From Pisaster brevispinus (taxonomy: Eukaryota; Echinodermata; Asteroidea; Forcipulatida; Asteriidae), in assembly GCA_023634235.1 (NCBI GenBank), contig JAMKCF010000001.1, forward strand, positions 16,626,258 through 16,690,257: 64,000 nt of DNA, read 5' to 3'. The notes beneath the pieces are model-generated. The model was not told the DNA's origin, did no database searches, and worked only from the letters and a program-made list of their open reading frames with translations. Made by a program: the position numbers and the translations under genes. How positions within the stretch are numbered: position 1 is the first letter of the stretch; every line of letters starts with the position of its first letter. Below are positions 12,420 through 22,068 of the stretch, one piece after another.

Positions 12420-12596
12420 TTCTCAGAAATGCATCCCTGTGGAGCATTCTTTTGTTCTTTCCTTTGTCCTTGTACTTAACATTCTCCCCATAGACTTAGT
12501 ACACCAAATTTCTAGAGAAGACCCAAGTCTTTAGAATTCCCCTATGGTGTCCTTTACTTTCCCTTTTTTGTTTTTTATTTGGTCTCCATAAGGTAA
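12420..12596 (+). repeat. Dispersed repeat of about 175 bp, copy 1
   Basis: Begins near 'tctcagaaatgcatccctg', contains 'gtctttagaattcccctat' and ends 'ggtctccataaggta'. Copies 2 and 3 are at 12763-12937 and 14650-14829. It is shared in order and length, so this is a defined short interspersed element rather than low complexity. No coding capacity. Confidence 0.75.
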
Positions 12597-12762
12597 TATA
12601 AGCACACCCTTACAGATCCGGTATATGGAGTCATGCTATTGTTGTTCTACTATAACCTTTTCTGAAGAAATTCTCTGTGGGGTACCACTAAATCAAAGAA
12701 AACCTTGTGAGGTAACATTGTTCCATTGTTAAAAGTACCCCATAAGTTGGCGCATTTTATTT

Positions 12763-12937
12763 TTTCACATCCTTGTGGAGACATAATTTGTTCTTTCCTT
12801 TGTCCATGTAGTTAAAAACCTCCTATAGACTTTGTACACAAAATTCCTTGTGAAACACCCCAGTCTTTAGAATTCCCCTACATAATAGAGACCTTTTGTG
12901 TTCCCTTTTCTGTTTTGTTCTCCGTCTCCATAAGGTA
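12763..12937 (+). repeat. Dispersed repeat of about 175 bp, copy 2
   Basis: Second copy, ending 'cgtctccataaggta'. It is more diverged at its 5' end than copies 1 and 3. Only about 170 bp separate it from copy 1, so a local duplication is as likely as two insertions. Confidence 0.75.
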
Positions 12938-13085
12938 GTGAATATGAAATCACACACATCTTAACACCTGCAATTGGGGTCCAACAATTGGCCCCCTATT
13001 TGTTTTGTACATTTAAGCAACACCTCTCATTGGTTTTGTACTACTTTTCTTTTTACGTCAGCTTAAACGTTGTTTTATTTCTGTC

Positions 13086-13750
13086 ATGGATCTGTTAACA
13101 GTGTATGTTATGTATGTCAGACCCACAATCGAGTACGCCTGTCCTGTCTGGTACTCTGGACTTACTAAAACACAAATTTTAACCCTTGAAAGGTTACAAA
13201 AAAGGGCCTTTCGTATCATTCAGGCTGGTCAGCCAAATACACCAACATCATATCTGGAAATATGCCAAATGTTTAGTTTACCTACCATCACTGATAGACT
13301 GAAGCATTTATTTGTCAAGTTTGGTAAGACTGTTTGAATCTGAAAATTACAGGCACTGGCTCCCACCAACAAAAAACAACTTGCGTAATGCCAACAAAAT
13401 GTGCCCCCCAAATGTAGGACTGGCCGTTACAAAAATAGTTGCATCCCATCCCTTGTTGAAGCACTCAACAATAGCTCTTGACTTTGTTCGTTCACTCATT
13501 TGGTATGCCTTTTGTCCCCATCCCTTCACCTTGTTTTTTTTTTATGAGCTTTTAATCGTGCAATTTTTTTTGGGTTATATTTTAGTCACTGGCACAATGC
13601 CAATTTACTTTTTAATGGATAAAAACTAATTGTATTTCTTGATGTTTTATCTGTAATTTTTAACAAATCTATTTTTATAAAACTCTGTATCTTGAACTCA
13701 ATTCAGCCCTTGGCTGCGAAGTTTGAATGTTTTTAATAAACCAATTATAA
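13086..13750 (+). mobile_element. 3' end of a CR1/jockey-like LINE (5' truncated)
   Basis: The frame at 13086-13337 encodes the C-terminal end of a non-LTR reverse transcriptase: VRPTIEYACPVWYSGL followed by LERLQKRAFRII, the conserved thumb-like segment after the RT domain of CR1, jockey and related LINEs. Translation breaks near 13330, and the following frame (13312-13629) overlaps it, suggesting a frameshift. The non-coding tail runs to the AT-rich end near 13750. The copy lacks the endonuclease and the RT active site, so it is dead. It lies in intron 2 of the OB-fold gene, in antisense orientation to it. Confidence 0.85.
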
Positions 13751-13767
13751 TAATTATATAATAACTC

Positions 13768-13935
13768 TCTTTCCAACTGGGAACTTTTATCTAACCGGTG
13801 ACTCCAATGCCTTCTTTTGTTTTAAGTCCCCGGTTTGAATGTCAATACCCACATACACACACTTACTCATTCAGTTTTAAAAGTCCGCTATTGTTGTTCT
13901 ATTATTCCCTTTTCTAAAGAATTCTTCAATCAGTG
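13768..13935 (+). repeat. Dispersed repeat, 'ccaactgggaac' and 'attgttgttctatta' blocks
   Basis: The first part (13768-13850) matches the family at 7655-7745. The second part (13885-13930, 'ctattgttgttctattattccc') matches 12636-12668 and, on the opposite strand, about 17880-17920. The mosaic suggests these blocks are parts of one larger dispersed element. Confidence 0.55.
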
Positions 13936-14649
13936 GACTCCAAATTGAACAGAAACAGTGTCAGGTCCATTTTTACATTCCATAAGACCCAACAGGGCCC
14001 TTCCATAACCTCACAGAAACACACAATTAGTCAGCACTAATGACTACGGTCATGATCATGAACATACCACTTGCAACGTTCCAGTCACACTGAGTCTCTT
14101 TACGGTTACAGTTGACATAGCTTCAGCAACGGTCATTTCAGGTGCGTGAAAATATCTATCGAGGGCATCGCCGTCAGCTTGAAATATTCCACTTTTGTAG
14201 ATCTGTGTATCATAAAAAATAATAATCAATGTCCATTATTTACTATAAAAACAATATCAACCTCTTAAATACAGCATTACAAAGATTACCAATATAGATC
14301 AATATAACACCCCCAAAATAGCCCCTTTACACTCAAGTAATTTTACCTGTATTTTAGCAAATGCAACTTCACTGCAGTATTTAAAACCATAGCAAGTGAA
14401 TGTGTCTTTTCCCCTAGCCTATTTCACTTCAATTGCAGCAGAAAAGCCTCTTCTCTACTACTGCTAGTCTCCATTTCACTCTATCTTGAAAGTACTCTCC
14501 GTTCCCATGAAATGCTCTTATATATTCTCAGTTCATCTCCCATGTTCTGTTTTGTCAACTTTTTTAATGATGTGTAGGTCTAATAATCAACAAACATCAG
14601 CTAAGCACACATTATTAATTGCACAAAATCTCTCACACTAAAAAACACT

Positions 14650-14829
14650 CATTCTCAAAAATGCATCCCTGTGGAACATTCTTTTGTTATTTGCTTTATC
14701 CCTGCACTTAACAGTTTCCCATAGACTTTGGACACAAACTTCCTTGTGGTGCACCCCGGTCTTTAGAATTCCCCTATGGAGACCTTTTGTTTTCCCCTTT
14801 TTTTGTTTTGTCATTGGTCTCCATAAGGT
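14650..14829 (+). repeat. Dispersed repeat of about 175 bp, copy 3
   Basis: Third copy of the family at 12420-12596 and 12763-12937, with the same internal 'gtctttagaattcccctatgg' phrase and 'ggtctccataaggtac' end. It lies in intron 1 of the OB-fold gene. Confidence 0.75.
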
Positions 14830-14908
14830 ACCAAAAATGACAGCAATACTGAACCACACTACAACTCCCGAAAATCATGCACAAATCCAAAATTTCCAAC
14901 CCTCCTAC

Positions 14909-15365
14909 TGATACACCATTCAAAACCATTCAAAATTCACTAACTTTTACAACCCCATCGTTTTGTACACACATGGCAGTACCATTTGAGCAGTGTTGAT
15001 GATAAGCTGTACTACCACTCAAACAAAACCATTCAGACGGTTTTGAGCTGTGCATACACTGTACCCGTGTGCATTACTGTAGCCGAATGGTTTCAGATGG
15101 TCAGCAAGTTGTTAAACAAATCCTGTAGTGTCTATGACATAGTGCATGGTAACCTCGTAGCCAGGGGCAGATCGATCAACCCCACACCGCCTGGTATCAC
15201 TCAAAGTCATGACATAGTGGGATCCTTGATGCACTACTTAAAACAATCCTCATAGGATTCTGTACCAGCTGCACCACCATTCAAAACCATTTGGGGAACC
15301 AACTGTGTGCACAGTTATCATACCATTCAAAACCATTCACTTGAATGGTTTCAAATGGTGTATCA
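14909..15365. mobile_element. MITE-like element with 25-bp terminal inverted repeats
   Basis: The left end TGATACACCATTCAAAACCA (14909 onward) and the right end, read on the other strand from 15365, match at 23 of 25 positions. Internal copies of 'accattcaaaaccatt' at about 15276 and 15321 suggest end-derived duplications. No transposase is encoded. A target duplication could not be identified, so the superfamily is unknown. Confidence 0.65.
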
Positions 15366-15851
15366 ACTTGTTTCAAAAAGGCACCGATTATAGGCTACAT
15401 CGACTTTATCCAGTCCAAAATACAGCCGTCATGCTGGATTACATTGAAACAACTCGTGTTTATACACCTAAATTTTAATTTAAATATCCCTTTCAACAAC
15501 GTGATACACAAATTAAATTGAAACATGCCCTAAGAGGCAACCCACCTCATCAAAGATATCATCACACTATAGAATAATATCATCCCCCAAACTCTACCCT
15601 TTCTCCTCACTATCACTTATTAATTGGTAAAATGGTAATCACTATCAATAATCAACATAGTATACAAATATTGACTGCTTCCAGTGCGTTCTATTTTCCC
15701 GAGGCGAAGCCGACAGAAAATAGACCGCTCCAAGGATTGCCGAGGGAGTCATAGGTTTAACCATAGCACAAGTAAAAGCAGTAAATATTTGTTTTATAAC
15801 ACCCCTTACATATACTGTGCCTAGACGTCGAGGTACCACGAAGCTGCTGTT

Positions 15852-15963
15852 GCTATGGGTATAGTACATTGGTTGCCATGGGATAGTACATCGGTTACCA
15901 TGGGATAGTACATCGGTTGCCATGGGATAGTACATCGTTTGCTATGGGTATAGTACCTTGTTT
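15852..15963. repeat. Minisatellite, 22-23-bp unit, five copies
   Basis: Five direct copies of a unit like 'gccatgggatagtacatcggtt'. The outer two carry 'gctatgggtatagtac'. Open frames through the block on the minus strand are repeat artefacts. Confidence 0.85.
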
Positions 15964-16537
15964 GCTGCGTGTATAGCGTGTCGCGTACGTGCAGTTTGTA
16001 GTAAAAATAAGACATATCATGTGACGCGCTCCAAACCAATCAAAAGACAAAATCTCTGCAAGGGATGTTATAATACATAATACCAATCAAAATGGACTCA
16101 TGCTTTGTAGCAGACCCAAATCTGGCACCCGACCCCCCCCCTCCCCCTTCTTAGTTATGTCAAATGGTCCATTCTAGGATATCAATAAATTTGACTTAAC
16201 TTCCCCCCCCCCAATTCGGTAGTTACCTTTTGGAGAAATGGATTAATTAGTCATTGTGGTTTGATTTTTTCACCCTTGGACACAATAAAAGATTAAGTAA
16301 TGGGCTGTTTGAAAGTGCAACTTCAAAAATGCACATTGTCCATACACAAAAAATGAGTAACATAAATTAATTTATGGCCTACAAATTAGCAACTAGCAAT
16401 CACCACAATACTGCTACACAATTTTCTTCACATAACATTCAAATACTCACCCGAGATTTAGGAGTCAATCTTATGAGTGTTTCATCATCGGTGTTAACTA
16501 CATTAAAAAATGTAGCTTGCAAAGTTGCACCTTCCAT

Positions 16538-17150
16538 AACAAAACCTTCTGACTATCAATATGATGCCATTATTATCCTTCATGATGACATCCACACCAT
16601 CATCCACCATGACGACAAGGTTCAGTCAACACCTTAAATATATATTTGTTTTGTACAGCCTGTGCCATCTAATACAAATGAATAAAACAAGAAAATTCAT
16701 TTTTCACATTATAACATTAACAGAATACTTCACAGACACCTTCATTTACAGTATGCCACGGACTTCTCGACATCTGATGAACCCCTAGCCACACAACGAA
16801 TGATCCCATCCGATGTCTTTTGGCAAATGAAGATTATCCCCTAAGAAAAATGGGTCGCATTTTTAATCAACTAATTGTGTCCAATTACCACCTTCTTAAC
16901 TGTCCTAAAGTATGTTGACTGTTGAAATTTATATTCCTTTTTATTCATGGAAAATATATATCTACCTACATGTACATTGAAGTTGTATGACACTTTTATG
17001 CCGGTGTGGCAAGAGATTGAAATTTCATCTGGGCCCAATTTCATGGCTCTGCTTACCGTAAGCAAAGATCAATCGTCACTAAAAGAAACAGGGAATTCCG
17101 CACTTACATCAAGCATATTTCACGCTTTAGCAGATAATTGTTGCTTGTGG
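16538..17150. other. Region upstream of the OB-fold gene; no gene seen
   Basis: This is the expected 5' flank of the OB-fold gene (ATG at 16537 on the minus strand). No TATA box or other site can be fixed. Frames at 16561-16788 and 16947-17210 have no recognisable domain. Confidence 0.4.
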
Positions 17151-17178
17151 GCGTGTGTGTGTGTGTGTGTGTGGGGGT

Positions 17179-17562
17179 GGGCAAGCGCTACATACCCAGT
17201 GTGGACCTGAGAACAAAAGAGGTCCACATAATGTACAGATCTGAAGCACTATGTGGACTTACACACGTCCACACAACTTTATTTGCAGTGTTGAGGAATA
17301 GGATTTTCCTTAAGTGTACACAACAACGGAATGTCCGCACAACGACTGCAAAACAAGACGTTGTGTGTGTGTGTTTACTGTGGGCAAGCGCTACATACGC
17401 AGTGTGGACTTGAGAACAAAAGAGGTCCACATAATGTAGGAATCTGAAGCACTATGTGGACTTACACACGTCCACACAACGTTATTTGCAGTGTTGAGGA
17501 ATAGGATTTTCCTTAAGTGTACAGAACAATGGAATGTCCACACAACGACTGCAAAACAAGAC
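17179..17562 (+). repeat. Two tandem copies of a roughly 204-bp unit
   Basis: Copy 1 starts at about 17179 and copy 2 at about 17383, both from 'gggcaagcgctacata'. They share 'tgagaacaaaagaggtccac', 'ctgaagcactatgtggactt' and 'aggaataggattttccttaa', and differ at scattered positions. (GT)n tracts precede each copy. The open frames crossing the copies are shadows. Confidence 0.85.
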
Positions 17563-17982
17563 TGCGGTGTGTGTGTGTGTGTGTGAGTTTGTTTTCACAT
17601 TCAAACCGGGGACCTATAACAAAAGAGGACAATAGGGTCCCCGGTTGGGTTAAGGTCCCCAGTTGGAAATTGTGTACAAAACCAATGGGAGCTGTTGCCA
17701 AAAAGTTAGTCCAAACAAAAGAGGGACAATAGGAGGTCCCCGATTGGAGGTGTTTACACACTTACATGTGTGTGTGTGGGTGGGTTAGCACACACACCGT
17801 TGTGGGGACTTTTACACAATGGAACAAAGGTCCCCACAACGTTTTTCTTTGTTAAACCGGGTCCCCACAAGGTAATTCTTTAGAAAAGGGAATAATAGAA
17901 CAACAATAGCAAGTCCCCACAACTCTGCGTGCAAAAGACTGTGTGTGTGTGTGTGTGTGGAGGGGGGGGGGGGGGGGGACTT
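17563..17982. repeat. (GT)n tracts and inverted copies of dispersed GGTCCCC-type repeats
   Basis: (GT)n microsatellites lie at about 17565-17585, 17765-17780 and 17940-17960, followed by a G-run to about 17979. Between them, 17611-17745 is a reverse-strand relative of the repeat at 7655-7745, and about 17870-17935 is a reverse relative of the block at 12636-12690. Confidence 0.7.
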
Positions 17983-18539
17983 GATCCCAATATTTCACAT
18001 CTTTGAATGATTAGACCATGTACATGTAGTATGTAACTATTTTAGGATTTCACCCATGCATTGCGTCAAAACATTTATCCCAAATTACTTTTAAACTTTG
18101 ATGGTAAAAAGGGTGCACTAAAATTAAATACCACACTGGATAGGATTACTGCGTAAGGTGAAGGGTAATTCGGGATAAACAAGTTATTTTGCACATTCAG
18201 GGGTCGAAATACCAACCTAGCTTACATTACTAATGCCGTCAAAACAATGTTTGATTTTTGAATGGAGCCTGATACTGATAGTGATAGTTAATTTACCCAT
18301 AAGTATAAAAAAAAAAAAAAAAAAAAACCTCAAAGCAAAACAGTTTTCTGCATCTATTTTCTTTTCTTTTTAAATTAAAATTATTCAATTAGCATGATTA
18401 GTACTAACTAGTACTTTTTTAGTAGTAGTGGTGAAAATATACATAACTATCAATTAAACTTTATCATCATGAACATGTGCTCTCTGAACAGTACATGTAT
18501 GATGTACTAGTGTAAAACATACTACACTAGTACTAGTAC
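17983..18539. other. No gene seen; A-run
   Basis: Non-coding AT-rich sequence with an A-run at about 18307-18327. Nothing else is recognised. Confidence 0.4.
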
Positions 18540-18565
18540 CATGGAGGTAGAATTCTACCTCCATG
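18540..18565. repeat. Perfect 26-bp palindrome
   Basis: CATGGAGGTAGAATTCTACC continues to TCCATG and reads the same on both strands. Flanking CTAGTAC/GTACTAG phrases extend the symmetry imperfectly. The half-site CATGGAGG resembles the hairpin in each 2,993-bp unit (56381-56407), suggesting a shared short element. Confidence 0.85.
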
Positions 18566-19713
18566 CTAGTACTTTAAAGCACTATTATTATGACTATCAT
18601 TCACTACGTAAACTATGCCTGTACAATTCACACGTGTGTGGTGATCCATGTGTGTACTGACAGTGGCATGAAGATACATGTAGTCAATCGGCAAAAATCA
18701 CCGGGCAAGGCGAAGGATTTTACAAACCCAATAGTTAGTGTAGAACTAGACCCAGAAGCTTTAACAAAAAACGTACTGGCTTCTTGATATGTCTAAGATG
18801 CAACATCAGTCATTTAATTGTACTCATGATCATGTTTTGTACTCCAAATTGACGATTTTGTTAGTCAATATGAGCTGAGAAACCATCCATCACGATCCAT
18901 ATCTCGCATGTATCGACGGTTGCCCTGCCACAACAACCGCGTAGTTTACATGGTTGAGGTAGGGCACCCGTCTGAAAAGCAGGCGGTTGTTTTTAAAAGC
19001 TATTTTGTTGGGTATTTTTTTCATTTTTGAGGCATTTTTTGTGGCTTTTCAAATGAAATCAAGTCAAAATTTCAAACACTTTCACTAAATAAAAACCAGG
19101 AATGTATTAGAAGTCCCCTCTACTCACCAGTCTGTGTTTAAAAGACGATCGTTGTCCTAATCGGATTCCTCTTCGTCGTCATCTTCGCCGCATTGGCCTA
19201 CCAGGGCAATGGGCTCGAACCTGTACGGTTCTGCACCACTCTGACCACGGACTCCTTATGACTTCGTCGGCAGCGGGGTCAGGCAAACTGAAATTGCTGG
19301 AATCATTACCAGAATAAATACTGTCGCTACTGCTGTCACCGATGACATCCTCTGTTACACTGTGATCTTTCAGCCATGGTGAAATATGCAGAATTCGTGA
19401 AACAAGCCTAAGCGAAGGGAAAGTAATGGCTTCCTTCACGCTGTTGTGTATGACAACACAAGACCTATACCACTCTGTGACGTCACGCAGTTGTTTGCGG
19501 AAGCTGTGTGCACAGGGACTCTACGTGGGGGGTCTTTTCGCGATTCGGAGTGGCGAGTGCAAAAAAATGGGTCTATAAATGTATTTTTTTTTGCATGAAC
19601 AAAAGAGCCAACTCTTCGGGGTTTTTTTTATGTGACATAATGAAGTATCATTCTACAGTTTTATTATAGAAGGGAACCGCAGCACAAACCGCTCTAGTAA
19701 CACTTTAACACGT
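18566..19713. other. Region with one weak coding candidate
   Basis: On the minus strand 19439-19179 stays open and encodes a Ser/Asp-rich stretch (GDSSSDSIYSGNDSS), followed in a neighbouring frame by an acidic run near 19165-19190. This could be an N-terminal exon of a gene, but there is no domain and no firm splice pair. The rest of the interval shows no gene. Confidence 0.25.
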
Positions 19714-20457
19714 TTAATACCTCTGCTTGAACTCCCTTCTCATCTGACGGGTATGACATTCTGGAAGCTGTGGTTTAAGCTGTGTACATATGCGTGCAGT
19801 TTGTGTCTGACAGGTATCTGAGCTGGCACCTGCTTCTTTCTTCCATACGTAGACAACAGTAGTCTGTGAACCTCCAGGAACATATTTCAAAAGAGAGATG
19901 GATGACTGTAGCTGCATCCTCTGCAGGAATCTACTTCGTTCCATTGAGCTCTTGAAAGGCTTCTTGAGATGGACAAGCTCATCGAAAAGCACAGGCTCCC
20001 ATACATATTTCTCAATGACAGCCCGATTCAGCATTTCATAGTCTGGTTTAATTTGTTCAGAACCATTTCTCTCAAACACAAATATGTCGGTCTCCACTTG
20101 CCTCAGAGGACCTCCAGAACATTCAGCTTCTTTAGATTTCTCTAATTTCTTAGCTAGGTACTTGCAGTAAGCATCCAAGCACTCTGACAGTTTCTGTATG
20201 TGTTCTCGGAAGTGTATGTTCTCTTTAGTTGTCTGCAAACTTGGTCTGATGCACACACTCTGAAGTGTTTCAGAGTGGAATTTCAATTGACCTTGAGTCA
20301 TTTGCTGTTCTTTAGTTTTCTTCCGTTTTACATCATTGTATCCTTGGAGCTCAGTCCAGATTTCTGGTATAGGACAAACACCTTCAGCGACATGAAAAGA
20401 TGCCTCCAAAAATGTTGAGTGTTGGTTTGTTACATACCAAAGGGTGTTTGTCAATGT
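19714..20457 (-). CDS. Unidentified terminal exon, about 247 codons
   Basis: A long minus-strand frame begins right after a good acceptor (TTTTGTGTACAG|ACATTG, exon start 20457) and ends at TAA (19714). I do not recognise the protein. It opens TLTNTLWYVTNQHSTFLE, contains CPIPEIWTELQGYNDVKR, then a Lys/Glu-rich helical stretch, and ends basic (MRREFKQRY). Codon use looks coding rather than random. An upstream exon in the same orientation (22068-21690) could belong to it, but that exon ends in phase 1 and this one begins in phase 0. An unseen exon would be needed between them, or they are separate genes. A LINE fragment and transposon ends lie in the presumed intron. Confidence 0.5.
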   Translation of the reverse strand, partial: TLTNTLWYVTNQHSTFLEASFHVAEGVCPIPEIWTELQGYNDVKRKKTKEQQMTQGQLKFHSETLQSVCIRPSLQTTKENIHFREHIQKLSECLDAYCKYLAKKLEKSKEAECSGGPLRQVETDIFVFERNGSEQIKPDYEMLNRAVIEKYVWEPVLFDELVHLKKPFKSSMERSRFLQRMQLQSSISLLKYVPGGSQTTVVYVWKKEAGASSDTCQTQTARICTQLKPQLPECHTRQMRREFKQRY

Positions 20458-20520
20458 CTGTACACAAAACAAAAAGAATAAACAAACTAGACATTAATTC
20501 AAAAAATTAGTTCATAAAAC

Positions 20521-20920
20521 CGTGACATGAAACATCTGGAAACCCTTCTGCACCTTGCACCATGGTCTGCCTTCATGAACGATGATGATCCTGATGCATC
20601 ATGGGAAGGTTTTATGGACATCCTCGAGGCAGCCATCCATGATAGCATACCTAGAAAGCAAAGGCGATGCTCTAAAATTTCTCCATGGATCACATCCGAA
20701 CTGAGAAGTTAATTCACCTTAAGCATAAACTGTTTACTAAAGCCAAGCGCTCCAGTTCCAGTTCAGCGTGACTCCACTATAAACAGATACGCAACAAAGT
20801 CAAACATTCCACTAAATCTGCCTACTGGAACTATGTAAATGGTCTATTTGAAACCAGAAAAAAACAAGCGTAGTTTCTGGTGTTTCGTCAGAGACCAACG
20901 AAAATCAAAGTGTCGGTGCC
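20521..20920 (+). mobile_element. LINE fragment: linker between endonuclease and RT
   Basis: The frame at 20527-20712 encodes LAPWSAF, DASWEGFMDILEAAIHDSIP and SPWITSEL. After a frameshift near 20710 the continuation includes LIHLKHKLFTKAKRS, YKQIRNKVKHSTKSAYWNYV and, further on, FWCFVRDQRK. This is the conserved linker (..W..F...l...ip....r....PWit.el..l...K..l....k........y...rn.v....r.ay) between the APE endonuclease and RT of CR1-type LINEs. Both ends are missing. Confidence 0.8.
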
Positions 20921-21252
20921 ACGTGCAAGGGAGGAATTCATCAAGCGTAGCAATGGCGGAGCAATGAAAGAGGCTGTAGAACGAAAAAAATACCACCGCA
21001 ACTGAAAGGCTAAAATATTTGCGCGATCAATATTTAACGCAACAGCCAAGATTTCCCTGGTATCCCGCGTTTAGCAATGAACCGTCTAGCATTACACTGG
21101 TGGTTACTATTGAAAATCATCGCTAAAGTTAGTTAAAATCTCAGACACCTTTTCAATCTGCGCATGTAAAATATAAATTGATTTTATCAATTGAATTTTA
21201 ACCTTAACTAACTTATCTGTGTACACGTGCGGCCATTATGTCATGCATTATG
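20921..21252. other. No gene seen
   Basis: Short AT-rich interval between the LINE fragment and the duplicated transposon end. Nothing recognised. Confidence 0.4.
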
Positions 21253-21474
21253 TGCATTGATATTAATACTGCGATCGGATATTATTACTAGCTTCGGATA
21301 TTTTTAATACGAGAAAAATGGGCTAGTCCGGCGGACCTCGTATTAACGCATTAACGCATTAAATGCATTGATATTAATACTGCGATCGGATATTATTACT
21401 AGCTTCGGATATTTTTAATACAAGAAAAATGGGCTAGTCCGGCGGACCTCGTATTAACGAGAGTCGACTGGATC
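21253..21474 (-). mobile_element. Pogo-like transposon end, tandemly duplicated (111-bp period)
   Basis: Read on the minus strand from about 21466, the sequence starts CAGTCGACTCTCGTTAATAC and then GAGGTCCGCCGGACTAGCCC. It matches the left end of the 27,733-32,027 transposon, including the GCGCCGGACTGGCC region, with a few changes. The subterminal 111 bp occur twice in tandem (21253-21363 and 21364-21474), and only the outer copy keeps the terminal GAGAGTCGACTG. No partner end and no TA duplication are visible, so this is a broken fragment or solo end. Confidence 0.75.
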
Positions 21475-21689
21475 TGTAGAGGAGTGTCAATAATTCTCAT
21501 AGGACAGGGCTGGAGAGTGTCAGGGGGCTAACATTAAATAAAGAAAAGGATCATCAGTTTATTTATATATTTTTTTACTGTCGGCTTCGTTTTGGTAGAG
21601 CACGCCGGATACTAAGCTGAGACCGCGACACCGGGTGCGGGACTGAAAAAGGGTTAAATTAATATACGCAAACAAAAGCTTACACTTAC

Positions 21690-22068
21690 CTTCGTGGCGG
21701 TAGTTTCCGTTTTTTCTGCAGCTAGTATTTTTCATCAGCAGTTGCAAAGCGTTTGGTTTGTCTGGTGTTGATGCGTTAGCAGCTTCTTCATCAGGGATCA
21801 AAGACAATACGCATGTAAACCTAAAGGTCTTGAACCCCAACTCAGCCAAATCTCCCAGTGATGCAGGATACAAATTGGGATCTAAAACTGACCAGTTGCG
21901 GTTTCCTTCTTGACATTCAACTTTAATCATTTCGTGTCGGGGTGTCTCATTTTGATGTATATCCTTGTAAATATCTGTTACTGTGAATGAATTGGCAAAC
22001 AATTTCAAAAAACGGTGTACTTCCGCCAAACAAATGACCGTAATGTTGACCAAACTACACTCCGTCAT
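21690..22068 (-). CDS. Unidentified 5' exon, 126 codons
   Basis: The frame begins at ATG 22068 and runs to a strong donor CACGAAG|GTAAGT (exon end 21690), leaving phase 1. It encodes MTECSLVNITVICLAEVHRF, then WSVLDPNLYPASLGDLAELG and FKTFRFTCVLSLIPDEEA. Regular alternation of hydrophobic and charged residues and the clean donor argue for a real exon. I do not recognise the family. It may be the start of the gene that ends with the exon at 19714-20457. Confidence 0.5.

Larger units (their letters stand above)
7868..16537 (-). pseudogene. Five-exon gene for an RPA1-like OB-fold protein, one frameshift
   Basis: Exons on the minus strand: E1 16537-16451 (ATG, 29 codons, CGG|GTGAGT); E2 14202-14068 (45 codons, GTG|GTATGT); E3 10254-10035 (GAG|GTAGGT); E4 8939-8881; E5 8045-7868 (stop TAA). 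Phases are 0, 0, 0 and 2 and fit at every join. E3 carries RRRELELQD, IRINVWEEQA and, after a break, TVLTVTNLDTHLYRGATSYS. This is the order of strands seen in RPA1 DNA-binding OB folds (L.L.D...i.v.lWge.A...v..i...v..y.G.SLS), which bind single-stranded DNA. After EEQADC the frame shifts by one base (an extra C near 10140), so the chain would stop early unless this is a sequencing error. The predicted product is about 225 residues, short for RPA1 (about 600). The C-terminal exon is acidic and unassigned. It could be a decayed RPA paralogue or the RPA-like part of a mobile element. Confidence 0.6.

Noticed and set aside
12235..12447. 70-codon minus-strand frame related to one at 14638-14859
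   Set aside because: The shared residues (HRDAFLR) come from the reverse strand of the 175-bp dispersed repeat, not from homologous genes.
18913..18985. tRNA-like sequence ('gaggtagggcacccgtctgaaaagcagg')
   Set aside because: It has a tRNA-like anticodon-arm look, but the acceptor and T arms do not pair and no clean B box follows. At most a degenerate tRNA-derived repeat.
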